Shown here: positions 28,448-36,546 of the stretch, piece by piece
How the letters are laid out: every line of letters starts with the position of its first letter
How positions within the stretch are numbered: position 1 is the first letter of the stretch
Assembly: GCA_013373375.1 (NCBI GenBank)
Contig: JABXHY010000011.1
Location: forward strand, 24,323 to 88,322
Direction: 5' to 3'
Length of the DNA: 64,000 nt
Source: Gammaproteobacteria bacterium
Lineage (GTDB): Bacteria > Pseudomonadota > Gammaproteobacteria > Enterobacterales > Kangiellaceae
Position numbers and translations under genes: made by a program
The notes under the pieces: generated by a model
Seen by the model: only the letters and a program-made list of their open reading frames with translations
Told to the model about the DNA's origin: nothing
Databases searched by the model: none

Positions 28448-30670
28448 GTGGCAACTGTGAATAAACGTTTTCGTGTTGGTGGCTGGGTCGTCGATTACAG
28501 CGGCAATCATTTGTCTAAAGATGGGCAGTCGATCAGGGTTGAACCATTGGCAATGGATACTTTATTGTATTTCGCTCAGCATCAAGGCGAAGTTATAAGC
28601 CGTGATGAGCTTATCGATAAGGTCTGGGGCGGCAAAATAGTGGGCGATCACGCTATTTATCGGATTATTAATTTATTGAGGAAAACATTAGAGCAGGGAT
28701 CGTCTGAACCCATATTCGCAACAGTGCGAAAGAAGGGGTACCAGCTTGTAGCGCCTGTTGAGTTTTTAAATACAGAACCTGCGATCAGTAATGACGAACT
28801 AGTAACTCCTATTATACAAAAACATGTTGAAGCTAAACTCGTGTCTCACAAGGATTCTGCGACTGAGTCTATTGAAGCTGCTTCCCTAGAGTCGTCGAGT
28901 GTCTCTGATTCTATATCGGAAACGCCAAAAACTTTTTCTATAAATTTTTATTTAATAGCGTCTATTCTTCTTTCTATTGCTTTAATTTCGACTTACTTTT
29001 ATTGGTCGAAAGATTCTCAACCAATGTCTGAGCTCACGAAAGTAAGACCTTTTACCAATTTACTTGGAGAAGAAAAGCATCCTGTCTATTCTAAAGATGG
29101 TGAGTGGCTTGCGTTTTCACACAGACCTGCTGCAAGCCAATACTGGCACATTTATGTCAAAGCTGTTGATCCTGTTAGTGACTCTTCCGTCATAAAACTT
29201 ACTGACGGAGAATATATCGATGAGGCGCCTGCCTGGTCACCAGATGGTAATCAGATAGCATTTTTCAGGCATCAGCCAGGGAAATGCACCATTATGACCA
29301 TAAAGTTTGATCGCAAGACCATCGATTCTCCCAAAGAGATTACAGATTGTGGTGGTCCCGCGCAGCTGAATGATCTGGCATGGAGTGCCAGTGGTGATGA
29401 ACTTATTTTCTCGTCTTCTCGTTCGGATATAGAGCCATCAAAAATTTATCAATTTTCGTTGGTAAGTGGGCGATTAACACAACTCACAAACTCAGCAACA
29501 ATTAAAGGTAAAGGAGATCTCAAACTCGCACTTTCTCCTGATGGGACAAAATTAGCTTATCTAAGGGATGTTGACTGGGGAAATTCGGAATTACATTTAC
29601 TCGATTTAGAAAGCTTTGAGTCAGAATTGTTAATTGAAAACCTTGAGCGACTCAAGTCCGTTACATGGTCAAAAGACAGTTCCAAAATAATTTATGTGAG
29701 CGATTACAATCAACTCATGGCGTATTCGTTAAGAGATGGCACTCATCAAACGATTGCTCGTAATGTGCAGCGGATACATTCGCCGAATAGTTCTCCGGTC
29801 AAAGATGAGGTTGCAATAGTAGTTGGGCAAAGTGCGATTGATATTTGGCAACAAAATATACAGGAGACCGAAAGTGGCGATAAATGGGAGTTACTAGATG
29901 CCCCCAACTCTTTTATTAGTTCAAGCGCTATAGATTATTTCCCGGTATACGCTAACAACTCGAATAAAGCAGCATTTGTTTCTCTTCGCTCTGGTGATAT
30001 TCAGGTGTGGATAAGAGAAGAGCAGGGTAAAGAATATCCGGTAACTAATTTTAAAGATGGAAGAAGTATTAATCGGCTCCGATGGTCACCAGATGATCGT
30101 TATCTTTTAAGCGAGTCAAACAATCAAATATTTACCATCGATACAAAATTAAAAAATGCTGAAATATTGTTCAGTGATGATGAGTGGCCCACTGTCGAGG
30201 TGCCAAGTTGGTCTGCAGATGGAAAGTCGATTTATTTTTCTTCCGATAAAGATGGAGAGTGGCAAATTTTTCGCTTGTCTGTTTCTTCGGGAAATGTTGT
30301 AGAGCAAATTACCAGTCTTGGAGGTTACTCTGCGCAAGAGTCTGAGAATGGAGAGTTTTTATACTACCTAAAATACCATAAGCCAGGTCTATGGAAGTAT
30401 TCGCTAACTGAAAAGACAGAAGAGCTTTTACAGGAAGACATCGATGTATACAGCCACAACGGCTGGTATGTGAGAGGAGATAATATTTTTTACGTGACTA
30501 ATAATGTTGAAGCACCGGGGCTTTATGTAAAAGCCAAAGGTGCTTCGGTAGAAAGATTGATGCCTCTCAATCCATTTATTCGAGCATTCGGACTATCTCC
30601 AAACAATGATAGGGTTATTTACCCAAAGATGTTTGAGAGTGAGTCTTCAATTTTATTACTTTCTCCTTAG
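28448..30670 (+). CDS. CadC-like transmembrane transcriptional regulator with TolB-like propeller
   Basis: The 740-residue protein has an N-terminal OmpR/PhoB-type winged helix (VEPLAMDTLLYFAQHQGEVISRDELIDKVWGGKIV, then FATVRKKGYQLVAPVEF). A single membrane helix follows (about residues 170-192, FYLIASILLSIALISTYFYW). The periplasmic six-bladed PD40/TolB-type propeller has repeats such as APAWSPDGNQIAFF, LALSPDGTKLAY and SWSADGKSIYFSSDKDGEW. It is inferred to sense a periplasmic signal and bind DNA directly, like CadC/ToxR. The start is GTG at 28448. A GTG at 28457 that overlaps a short upstream frame in a GTGA arrangement is an alternative. The target genes are unknown. Confidence 0.85.
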   Translation: MATVNKRFRVGGWVVDYSGNHLSKDGQSIRVEPLAMDTLLYFAQHQGEVISRDELIDKVWGGKIVGDHAIYRIINLLRKTLEQGSSEPIFATVRKKGYQLVAPVEFLNTEPAISNDELVTPIIQKHVEAKLVSHKDSATESIEAASLESSSVSDSISETPKTFSINFYLIASILLSIALISTYFYWSKDSQPMSELTKVRPFTNLLGEEKHPVYSKDGEWLAFSHRPAASQYWHIYVKAVDPVSDSSVIKLTDGEYIDEAPAWSPDGNQIAFFRHQPGKCTIMTIKFDRKTIDSPKEITDCGGPAQLNDLAWSASGDELIFSSSRSDIEPSKIYQFSLVSGRLTQLTNSATIKGKGDLKLALSPDGTKLAYLRDVDWGNSELHLLDLESFESELLIENLERLKSVTWSKDSSKIIYVSDYNQLMAYSLRDGTHQTIARNVQRIHSPNSSPVKDEVAIVVGQSAIDIWQQNIQETESGDKWELLDAPNSFISSSAIDYFPVYANNSNKAAFVSLRSGDIQVWIREEQGKEYPVTNFKDGRSINRLRWSPDDRYLLSESNNQIFTIDTKLKNAEILFSDDEWPTVEVPSWSADGKSIYFSSDKDGEWQIFRLSVSSGNVVEQITSLGGYSAQESENGEFLYYLKYHKPGLWKYSLTEKTEELLQEDIDVYSHNGWYVRGDNIFYVTNNVEAPGLYVKAKGASVERLMPLNPFIRAFGLSPNNDRVIYPKMFESESSILLLSP

Positions 30671-30867
30671 GGGCGAGCTACAGGTGGCTTTTTGTCACCG
30701 CATAATTGAGGAGCAAGAACACAAACCCACTCAGGTGGCTTTGTAGGCGGCTCCTCTGGGGTGTCGACGCTCTGCGGCGTTTCAATTGTGGTTGTTAGCG
30801 TTTCTTGAGCATTTGCCTTTGAAACCAATACCGAAAATAATAATACCATTATTGTTGTTTTTAACAT
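30667..30867 (-). CDS. small secreted Pro-rich peptide
   Basis: This 66-residue product has a clear signal peptide (MLKTTIMVLLFSVLVSKANAQ). The mature part is about 45 residues, rich in Thr, Pro and Glu, and contains WVCVLAPQLCGD with a possible disulfide. A strong GGAG lies 10 bases upstream of the ATG. The stop overlaps the end of the CadC-like gene by 4 bases on the other strand. No family is recognised. The signal peptide and ribosome site are why I accept so short a gene. Confidence 0.65.
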   Translation of the reverse strand: MLKTTIMVLLFSVLVSKANAQETLTTTIETPQSVDTPEEPPTKPPEWVCVLAPQLCGDKKPPVARP

Positions 30868-30907
30868 CGATCTATCTCCAAAATATAAAAATTATACAGT
30901 GTTTATG

Positions 30908-31315
30908 TTATTGCTGTGACCAGCATTCTCTAGTTAAAACTTTATCTAAATCAACGACCGAAATGGACCTTACATTGGTAATACCGAACCTCTCATTGTA
31001 TTGACCAATGACTCGAGAATGTTGAGAGTTGCAGGTTTCCCTAATCTGACTGAGTACTTCATTGGGCAAATTTATTAAGATTGAGTTTTCCGTTAGATGG
31101 TAAAACGCATCTTCTCTGTGGAAATATAAACGGGCTAACGTATCGAGTTTGAGATAGCCTTTGACGGAAACAGTTTGGCCTTGATATTTATTAGGTTCCT
31201 GAAATAGCTTTAGCAACGATATATGATTAACTGACGAATCAACGTTGGTGTCACTACAACTCAGAACAAATATTATCGAAAAGCAAACTATCAAGCTTAA
31301 TTTGCGCAATATCAT
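30908..31315 (-). CDS. putative lipoprotein with OB-like domain
   Basis: This 135-residue product has a signal peptide with lipobox (VCFSIIFVLSCSD, lipidated Cys about residue 20). The region NKYQGQTVSVKGYLKLD has the strand pattern of an OB-like fold (inference). Two later Cys are in RETCNSQH and TRECWSQQ. I use the ATG at 31315 with AAGAGAA upstream; an in-frame start at 31354 would add 13 residues and spoil the signal peptide. It lies 40 bases upstream of the small secreted peptide on the same strand. Confidence 0.68.
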   Translation of the reverse strand: MILRKLSLIVCFSIIFVLSCSDTNVDSSVNHISLLKLFQEPNKYQGQTVSVKGYLKLDTLARLYFHREDAFYHLTENSILINLPNEVLSQIRETCNSQHSRVIGQYNERFGITNVRSISVVDLDKVLTRECWSQQ

Positions 31316-31572
31316 TGCAAGCTGTTCTCTTAATGATTGAATGTATGGCTGCAATTTAACTGAAAGATGCTAAAAAGGTTTAATGGAAAGTTAATGTTAT
31401 TTTAATGCAATAAAAACCTATTAAAATCAATAAGGTACAACGTCAAAATTTGAAAGGTAATTTAACCTAAACAAGCTTTTCTGACTGTCTATAGTTAAGA
31501 CTCCACTTCTTTTTGTGGAACTGAAGAAATCAAGTTGAAGCCGCTGAGAGCTGTTCTATGTCTAGTATTTAT

Positions 31573-32418
31573 TCAAATACAATCTCGAATAGTCGTCAGT
31601 ATATTTTCCCAGTCGGACTGGCTTTTAATCGACTTGTGATAACACAGATAAACTTCTCGCTGCATAGAAGGTGCATCTGCGACTGAGTGAAGAGGGTACT
31701 CATTGTCACTGACTAAGCTAGTAGGCAAAAAAGCATACCCGCCAATCTGATTAAGATATTCAACGGCCATTAACCAGTCACTGGCATGCAGTTTCGGAGA
31801 GCGAATTTGCGGCAAATGTTTTGCGTGCAGAGCTGAGAAGCTTTGCCCCCAATCCACCATCACGTACTCGTTCTCGCTGACATCTGAAAATGTTTTATCA
31901 GCAGCCGATGAGTAAAGCTTAAGTTCGATTGCTGTAAGCTCTTCTGTCTCAAGGTCATCAGTTTTGGTGTGATCAAAAACAAAGCCGATATCAATGGTTC
32001 GCTCTTGCAGTCGCCGAATGATGGTTTTGCTGTCAAGCGATTCGGTTCGAGTATGTATATCTTCTATAGCTTCGAACAGACGAATGGGGAGAACGGAAAG
32101 CTTGGCTTCCCATAAGGACTGTGGTGCGCCAATAACGACTTGTGAGGACGACTCAGGAAGTGATACTTCTTGCACAGCTTGAGTCCAGGCATTCAATATC
32201 TTTTCCGAGTGGGGAATTAAGCGCTCGCCTTGCGGTGTTAATTGAATATTATTTCGGTATCGGCGAAACAGCGGAACGCCCAATAAATCTTCCAGCTGTT
32301 TAATGCGCGCGCTCACAGCAGACTGTGTTAAATAAAGGTTTTCAGCCGTTTTACCGAAATGCCGAGTCTTATTAACTTCTAGAAAAGTGCGAAGCAGGCT
32401 GATGTCTAGGTTGTACAA
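31573..32418 (-). CDS. hdfR: LysR family transcriptional regulator, HdfR-like
   Basis: The 281-residue protein has an N-terminal helix-turn-helix (LRTFLEVNKTRHFGKTAENLYLTQSAVSARIKQLE) nearly identical in pattern to E. coli HdfR, a repressor of the flagellar master operon. A shorter substrate-binding domain follows. It starts at a TTG (32418); homology to the HdfR N-terminus requires this start, since later starts would cut the first helix. It is divergent from a small secreted-protein gene and then maoP, whose E. coli counterpart is hdfR's direct neighbour. Identity as the HdfR orthologue is likely from synteny. Confidence 0.78.
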   Translation of the reverse strand: MYNLDISLLRTFLEVNKTRHFGKTAENLYLTQSAVSARIKQLEDLLGVPLFRRYRNNIQLTPQGERLIPHSEKILNAWTQAVQEVSLPESSSQVVIGAPQSLWEAKLSVLPIRLFEAIEDIHTRTESLDSKTIIRRLQERTIDIGFVFDHTKTDDLETEELTAIELKLYSSAADKTFSDVSENEYVMVDWGQSFSALHAKHLPQIRSPKLHASDWLMAVEYLNQIGGYAFLPTSLVSDNEYPLHSVADAPSMQREVYLCYHKSIKSQSDWENILTTIRDCI

Positions 32419-32434
32419 TTTTATTTCTCGAAAA

Positions 32435-32472
32435 GAGCAATTTATTTCATTTTATCTTAACTACCTTTGCTC
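32435..32472. promoter_or_regulatory. inverted repeat in the hdfR divergent promoter region
   Basis: GAGCAA at 32435-32440 and TTGCTC at 32467-32472 form inverted half sites across an AT-rich stretch between the LysR gene and the gene at 32526. This is the expected place for an autoregulatory LysR operator, but the half sites are short. Confidence 0.3.
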
Positions 32473-32525
32473 CTATATTCCAATCGAATTCAAACATTAA
32501 ACAACTCGTTATCAGGAGTCACTAA

Positions 32526-32882
32526 GTGAAAATTAAATATTTGGTTGGTATGACGGCTTTTACTGTTTCAGCAATGTTCGCTCCAGCGACTTCATTGATG
32601 GCAGATGATGGTCAAGAAACTGTCATGATGGTTTGCCAGAATACTGGAGACAAAGCTGGATTTGACAGCAAATGGCTGAACAAATTTATCGATCAATGCG
32701 CGGGAGATATTTCTGGCTTAACGTTTTCTTCGGATGATCCAGTATCCGGCGAAGAAATTTCAAGTATCGAAGAGCGTTGCGTCGATGCTTCTGAGTCGGA
32801 AGATGAAGAAGAATTTGAGCGAAATTTCGGGCAGTGTATGGTGAGTGGTGTGCTTCAAGCCCTGAAAGACTCAGCAGAATAG
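32526..32882 (+). CDS. small secreted acidic Cys-containing protein
   Basis: This 118-residue product starts with GTG and AGGAG lies 8 bases upstream. The signal peptide ends about ATSLMADD. The mature part is very acidic and has four Cys (MVCQNT, DQCAGD, ERCVDA, GQCMVS), enough for two disulfides. No domain is recognised. It separates the hdfR-like gene from maoP, which is unusual because these two are normally adjacent. Confidence 0.7.
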   Translation: MKIKYLVGMTAFTVSAMFAPATSLMADDGQETVMMVCQNTGDKAGFDSKWLNKFIDQCAGDISGLTFSSDDPVSGEEISSIEERCVDASESEDEEEFERNFGQCMVSGVLQALKDSAE

Positions 32883-32979
32883 AGACGATAAACAAAATTT
32901 GTCATAACGATTGAATAAATTTGTTAAACATTTCAGCTTTTTTTTGCTAAATAAACCTTGAATTAGGTCGTAGGAGAAA

Positions 32980-33360
32980 ATGATGATGCAAACTCGAGAA
33001 TCTTTTATTAGACGTCGGTTTTTCGACGATCTGCATTTTCCTTATGGGTTTTCGCGCTCGGGCGATTTTACTTTTCAGGAAGTACAGCAATTGGAAAGTC
33101 ATGGTGTGTTATTTCGAGCTTTGACGGCAGGTCTTGTGACCGACCCAAATGAGCAAGATAAACATTTCCTTGAAGTACTTGAAGGTAAAACCCCAGCCGA
33201 TACGCCTGCAGAAAAAGCCTGGCTCAAATATTTACAGCGATGTAATCGAGCGCCAGTATGGTTAACAACTCGTCGTATGGCTGAAGATAATATTGTTGAG
33301 TACGAGTCAGATGACGAAGAAGAAGTGTCAGACGATTTTGATGAGGCTATTGAAGCCTAA
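32980..33360 (+). CDS. maoP: macrodomain Ori organization protein MaoP (DUF413)
   Basis: The 126-residue protein matches MaoP/YifE: RRRFFDDLHFPYGFSRSGDFTFQEVQQLESHG at the start, then PAEKAWLKYLQR and an acidic tail. In E. coli MaoP organises the Ori macrodomain together with the nearby maoS site. Three in-frame ATG codons follow each other (32980, 32983, 32986) after TAGGAG, so the true start may be 3-6 bases later. The stop overlaps the convergent rimB gene by 4 bases. Confidence 0.9.
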   Translation: MMMQTRESFIRRRFFDDLHFPYGFSRSGDFTFQEVQQLESHGVLFRALTAGLVTDPNEQDKHFLEVLEGKTPADTPAEKAWLKYLQRCNRAPVWLTTRRMAEDNIVEYESDDEEEVSDDFDEAIEA

Positions 33361-33818
33361 TCATCTTCGTTTGGCTCTGGGTCATTCGAGAACTCTGGGT
33401 TCAATAGATATTTCATTTCGGGGTCGACCAAAAGTCGACCCTTCATTGCTTGTCTTCCAAGCAACATTAGATAGGTCATTTCTGAGCGATCGGTTAATGT
33501 AAGTTCAATATCCCAGCTGTCATTTCCCATTATAATTTCAGTATCAATAACATATCGCTTTTCTTTTGTCGCATTAGAGCTTTTGATGGTTCGGGTTGCT
33601 TTTGCTTTGGCTTCTCGTCTTACGATATAGTCGACGTTATGATAATCAGGATGAATATCAAAACTGACCCAAAGATTTTTGCCTTTCTTAAACTCTTGAA
33701 GATTATCAACATGTAACGAAGATGTTTTCGCTCCAGTATCTACTCGAACGTGTAATTGAGAAATTTCCAGCTCAGGTAACCGGCACACTTCAATAACACC
33801 AACAATTTGTTTGCTCAC
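33357..33818 (-). CDS. rimB: RimB-type retropepsin-like protease (PF05618)
   Basis: This 153-residue protein has the aspartic protease signature RVDTGAKTSSLHVDN and the family's second half (DRSEMTYLMLLGRQAMKGRLLVDPE). The family is annotated as ATP-dependent zinc protease but has a retropepsin-like fold. In Pseudomonas, RimB works with RimK on glutamylated ribosomal protein S6. It is the last gene of a rimK-M14-rimB unit, 23 bases after the M14 gene. Confidence 0.85.
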   Translation of the reverse strand: MSKQIVGVIEVCRLPELEISQLHVRVDTGAKTSSLHVDNLQEFKKGKNLWVSFDIHPDYHNVDYIVRREAKAKATRTIKSSNATKEKRYVIDTEIIMGNDSWDIELTLTDRSEMTYLMLLGRQAMKGRLLVDPEMKYLLNPEFSNDPEPNEDD

Positions 33819-33841
33819 AAGTCGTTCCTCAGTTCGTTAAT

Positions 33842-34921
33842 TCAGTCCACTTTTCCGTTTTCTGTTTGTTTTACATCTGGAGAGTTTTCATCGGACAGTT
33901 TGGTCGTTCTTTCGGTGTTGTAAATATTATGAAAGTGCTCGATTCTTTCAGCCACTGTATCGTGGTGTTTTGTCACGTAAGCAATGTGGTACATCGCTTC
34001 GCCTTCATGGACTAACGGGATGTTTTGTTTACCAATTATAATGCCTTCAGCGTGAGCGACAACTTCGTCAATCACGTCACCAAACGGATCTTTCACGGTC
34101 GCCAGTAAGTCACCTTTTTTAACATAGTCGCCTAGCTGATGGCGGTGAGAGACAAAGCCACTATCGGTCGCTCTAACCCAGCCGCTGTCTTCAGCAATAA
34201 AGGGCTTTATAGGAGCTCTTTTTGTCGGACGTTTACTTAGCATTCCTAGATGGCGCATAACGTTTAAAATACCACGATAACCCGCTCGAATACTGAGTTC
34301 GTCGAAACGTAAAGCTTCTCCTGCTTCGTATAACAACATTGCGATACCGAGCTCATTGGCACATTCTCGGAGCGACCCGTCGCGTAAATTGGAGTTGATA
34401 AGGACCGGAGCTCCAAATGCTTTGGCCAGTTCGAGAGTAGCTGGATCCTCTAAGTTAGCTCTAATCTGAGGGAGGTTACTTCGATGCAGCGCTCCTGTGT
34501 GCAAATCGATACCATAATCGCACTGCTTTACAATTTCGTTCATAAAAATGTAAGCAATTCGACTCGCTAGAGAGCCTTTTTTTGTTCCGGGAAAACTCCT
34601 ATTTAAATCGCGTCGATCCGGAAGGTAACGGTCATGATTTAATACACCATATGCATTAACGAGTGGCACCGCAATTAAAGTGCCTTTTAAGTTTTTAACA
34701 CTTTTACTGTTTATGAGGCGACTTATGATTTCGATGCCATTGAGTTCATCGCCGTGAACAGCAGCACTGACAAACAACTTCGGACCTTCTCGACGACCAT
34801 GTTTGACATAAACCGGTAAAAACATACTCGTGTCGGTATACAGTCGAACAATTGGAACTTCGAGCTTTTTAGCTTCTCCAGGCGCAATACTGTGCCCTGC
34901 AATTTTGAATGGTTTCGACAT
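33842..34921 (-). CDS. M14-family succinylglutamate desuccinylase/aspartoacylase-like protein
   Basis: The 359-residue protein has the zinc ligands of the AstE/AspA group: VHGDELNGIEII (HxxE) and GIDLHTGALHRSN (third His). A C-terminal biotinyl/lipoyl-like beta domain (about residues 245-320, YVKKGDLLATVKDPFGDVIDE) follows. The family deacylates N-acyl amino acids. Its place between rimK and rimB suggests a substrate linked to glutamate tails (inference). Confidence 0.84.
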   Translation of the reverse strand: MSKPFKIAGHSIAPGEAKKLEVPIVRLYTDTSMFLPVYVKHGRREGPKLFVSAAVHGDELNGIEIISRLINSKSVKNLKGTLIAVPLVNAYGVLNHDRYLPDRRDLNRSFPGTKKGSLASRIAYIFMNEIVKQCDYGIDLHTGALHRSNLPQIRANLEDPATLELAKAFGAPVLINSNLRDGSLRECANELGIAMLLYEAGEALRFDELSIRAGYRGILNVMRHLGMLSKRPTKRAPIKPFIAEDSGWVRATDSGFVSHRHQLGDYVKKGDLLATVKDPFGDVIDEVVAHAEGIIIGKQNIPLVHEGEAMYHIAYVTKHHDTVAERIEHFHNIYNTERTTKLSDENSPDVKQTENGKVD

Positions 34922-34950
34922 TTAATTGCTCAGTTGTTTTGTTTCGGATC

Positions 34951-35856
34951 CTAGCCTTTACCTTTCGTTTGGGTTTTATTGGGCTTGGCTTCTTTCTCGA
35001 TAAACTGGAATATCATTTTTGCCACATCTTTATTGGTGGCTGCTTCTATTCCTTCTAAGCCTGGCGATGAGTTAACTTCCATTACAACTGGACCATTGTT
35101 TGAGCGAAGAATGTCAACACCGGCCATGTTTAACCCCATTACCTTAGCTGCTTGAATAGCTGTTTTACGCTCTGCTGGGGATAATTTAATAAGTTCAGCT
35201 TTGCCTCCTCGATGAAGGTTCGATCGAAACTCACCGGGCGCTGCCTGGCGTTTCATTGCAGCAACTACTTTTCCACCAATGACCAAACATCTGATATCGG
35301 CTCCACCAGCTTCTTTGATATATTCTTGCACCAAAATATTGGCTTTCAGTCCCATGAAAGCTTCAATAATACTCTCCGCTGCCTTGCGAGATTCAGCGAG
35401 TACAACGCCAATCCCTTGTGTTCCCTCTAGTAACTTTATTACGACAGGCGCACCACCAACATTTTTCAGTAAGTCATCAATCTTATCCGGATATCTTGCA
35501 AAGCCCGTTCTGGGAAGTCCAACACCTTTGCGGGACAAAAGCTGCAATGATCGTAATTTGTCTCTTGAACGGCTAATGGCAACCGATTCATTAATTGAGA
35601 AAGTGCCCATCATCTCAAACTGTCGAACCACGGCTGTTCCGTAAAAAGTAACAGAAGCTCCGATTCTTGGAATCACAGCATCATACTTTGGTAACGATTC
35701 ACCACGATATCGAACGGCTGGGCGATTACTTGTGATGTCCATATAACAGTGAAGAGTATCAACAATATCCACTTGATGACCAAGTGCTTCGCCGGCCTCT
35801 TTCAAGCGACGAGTTGAATATAAAGTTTCGTTTCTAGAAAGTATGGCAATGCGCAT
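34951..35856 (-). CDS. rimK: ribosomal protein S6 L-glutamate ligase RimK
   Basis: The 301-residue ATP-grasp ligase adds glutamates to the C-terminus of S6. Motifs include [34 protein letters not shown] (nucleotide-binding), [20 protein letters not shown] and the metal-binding [17 protein letters not shown] short Lys-rich tail follows. It is 42 bases downstream of yajQ and 29 bases upstream of the M14 gene. Confidence 0.94.
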   Translation of the reverse strand: MRIAILSRNETLYSTRRLKEAGEALGHQVDIVDTLHCYMDITSNRPAVRYRGESLPKYDAVIPRIGASVTFYGTAVVRQFEMMGTFSINESVAISRSRDKLRSLQLLSRKGVGLPRTGFARYPDKIDDLLKNVGGAPVVIKLLEGTQGIGVVLAESRKAAESIIEAFMGLKANILVQEYIKEAGGADIRCLVIGGKVVAAMKRQAAPGEFRSNLHRGGKAELIKLSPAERKTAIQAAKVMGLNMAGVDILRSNNGPVVMEVNSSPGLEGIEAATNKDVAKMIFQFIEKEAKPNKTQTKGKG

Positions 35857-35898
35857 GGGATACCTTTTTATGAATTAGGATTGGTTAAATCGTGGCAT

Positions 35899-36381
35899 TT
35901 AATCGCGGAAGTTGTCAAATTGAAACGGCTGATCAAGGTCTGCTTCACGAATCAGTGACATCACTGATTGCAAATCATCTCGCTTCTTGCCGGTTACTCT
36001 GACTTTATCTCCTTGGATGGAAGGTTGCACCTTCAACTTTGAGTCTTTAATTAACTTAACTAATTTTTTAGCAACGTCTTTTTCGATCCCTTGTATAAAA
36101 GAGACCATTTTAAAATAGGTTTTTCCGGTATGTTGAATATCGCCTGATTTGAGACTGCGAGGATCGATATTTCGTTTAGTACAGCTGTTACGTAATATGT
36201 CCATCATTTGTTGAACCTGAAAATCACTTTCGCTAGCGACTTTTACTGCGTCGTCTTTGAGTTCAAATTCAGCGGAGACATTTTTAAAATCGTATCGAGT
36301 AGAAAGTTCTCGGTTTGCGTTTTCAATCGCATTTCGAATTTCGGTATTCTCGACTTCTGTCACTATGTCAAATGAAGGCAT
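35899..36381 (-). CDS. yajQ: YajQ family nucleotide-binding protein
   Basis: This 160-residue protein matches the whole UPF0234 family: [29 protein letters not shown], then [25 protein letters not shown] and the tail [10 protein letters not shown]. The family has two RNP-like domains. Xanthomonas and Pseudomonas members bind cyclic di-GMP. It is probably the first gene of the rimK unit and is divergent from the DUF885 gene. Confidence 0.95.
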   Translation of the reverse strand: MPSFDIVTEVENTEIRNAIENANRELSTRYDFKNVSAEFELKDDAVKVASESDFQVQQMMDILRNSCTKRNIDPRSLKSGDIQHTGKTYFKMVSFIQGIEKDVAKKLVKLIKDSKLKVQPSIQGDKVRVTGKKRDDLQSVMSLIREADLDQPFQFDNFRD

Positions 36382-36546
36382 ACGGTATTCTCTTATCTTT
36401 ATTCTCTAATACTGGCTGAGTGTAACACGGGCGGGAATCTAGCGGCAAAGCGATTCGACTGCTACCTGTCTCAAGAGAGGTTTTGTCAGCTCTTAAAACA
36501 CGCTAAGATGCGCCTAGTTGTTTGATAAAAAGCAAGAGGAAAACTA

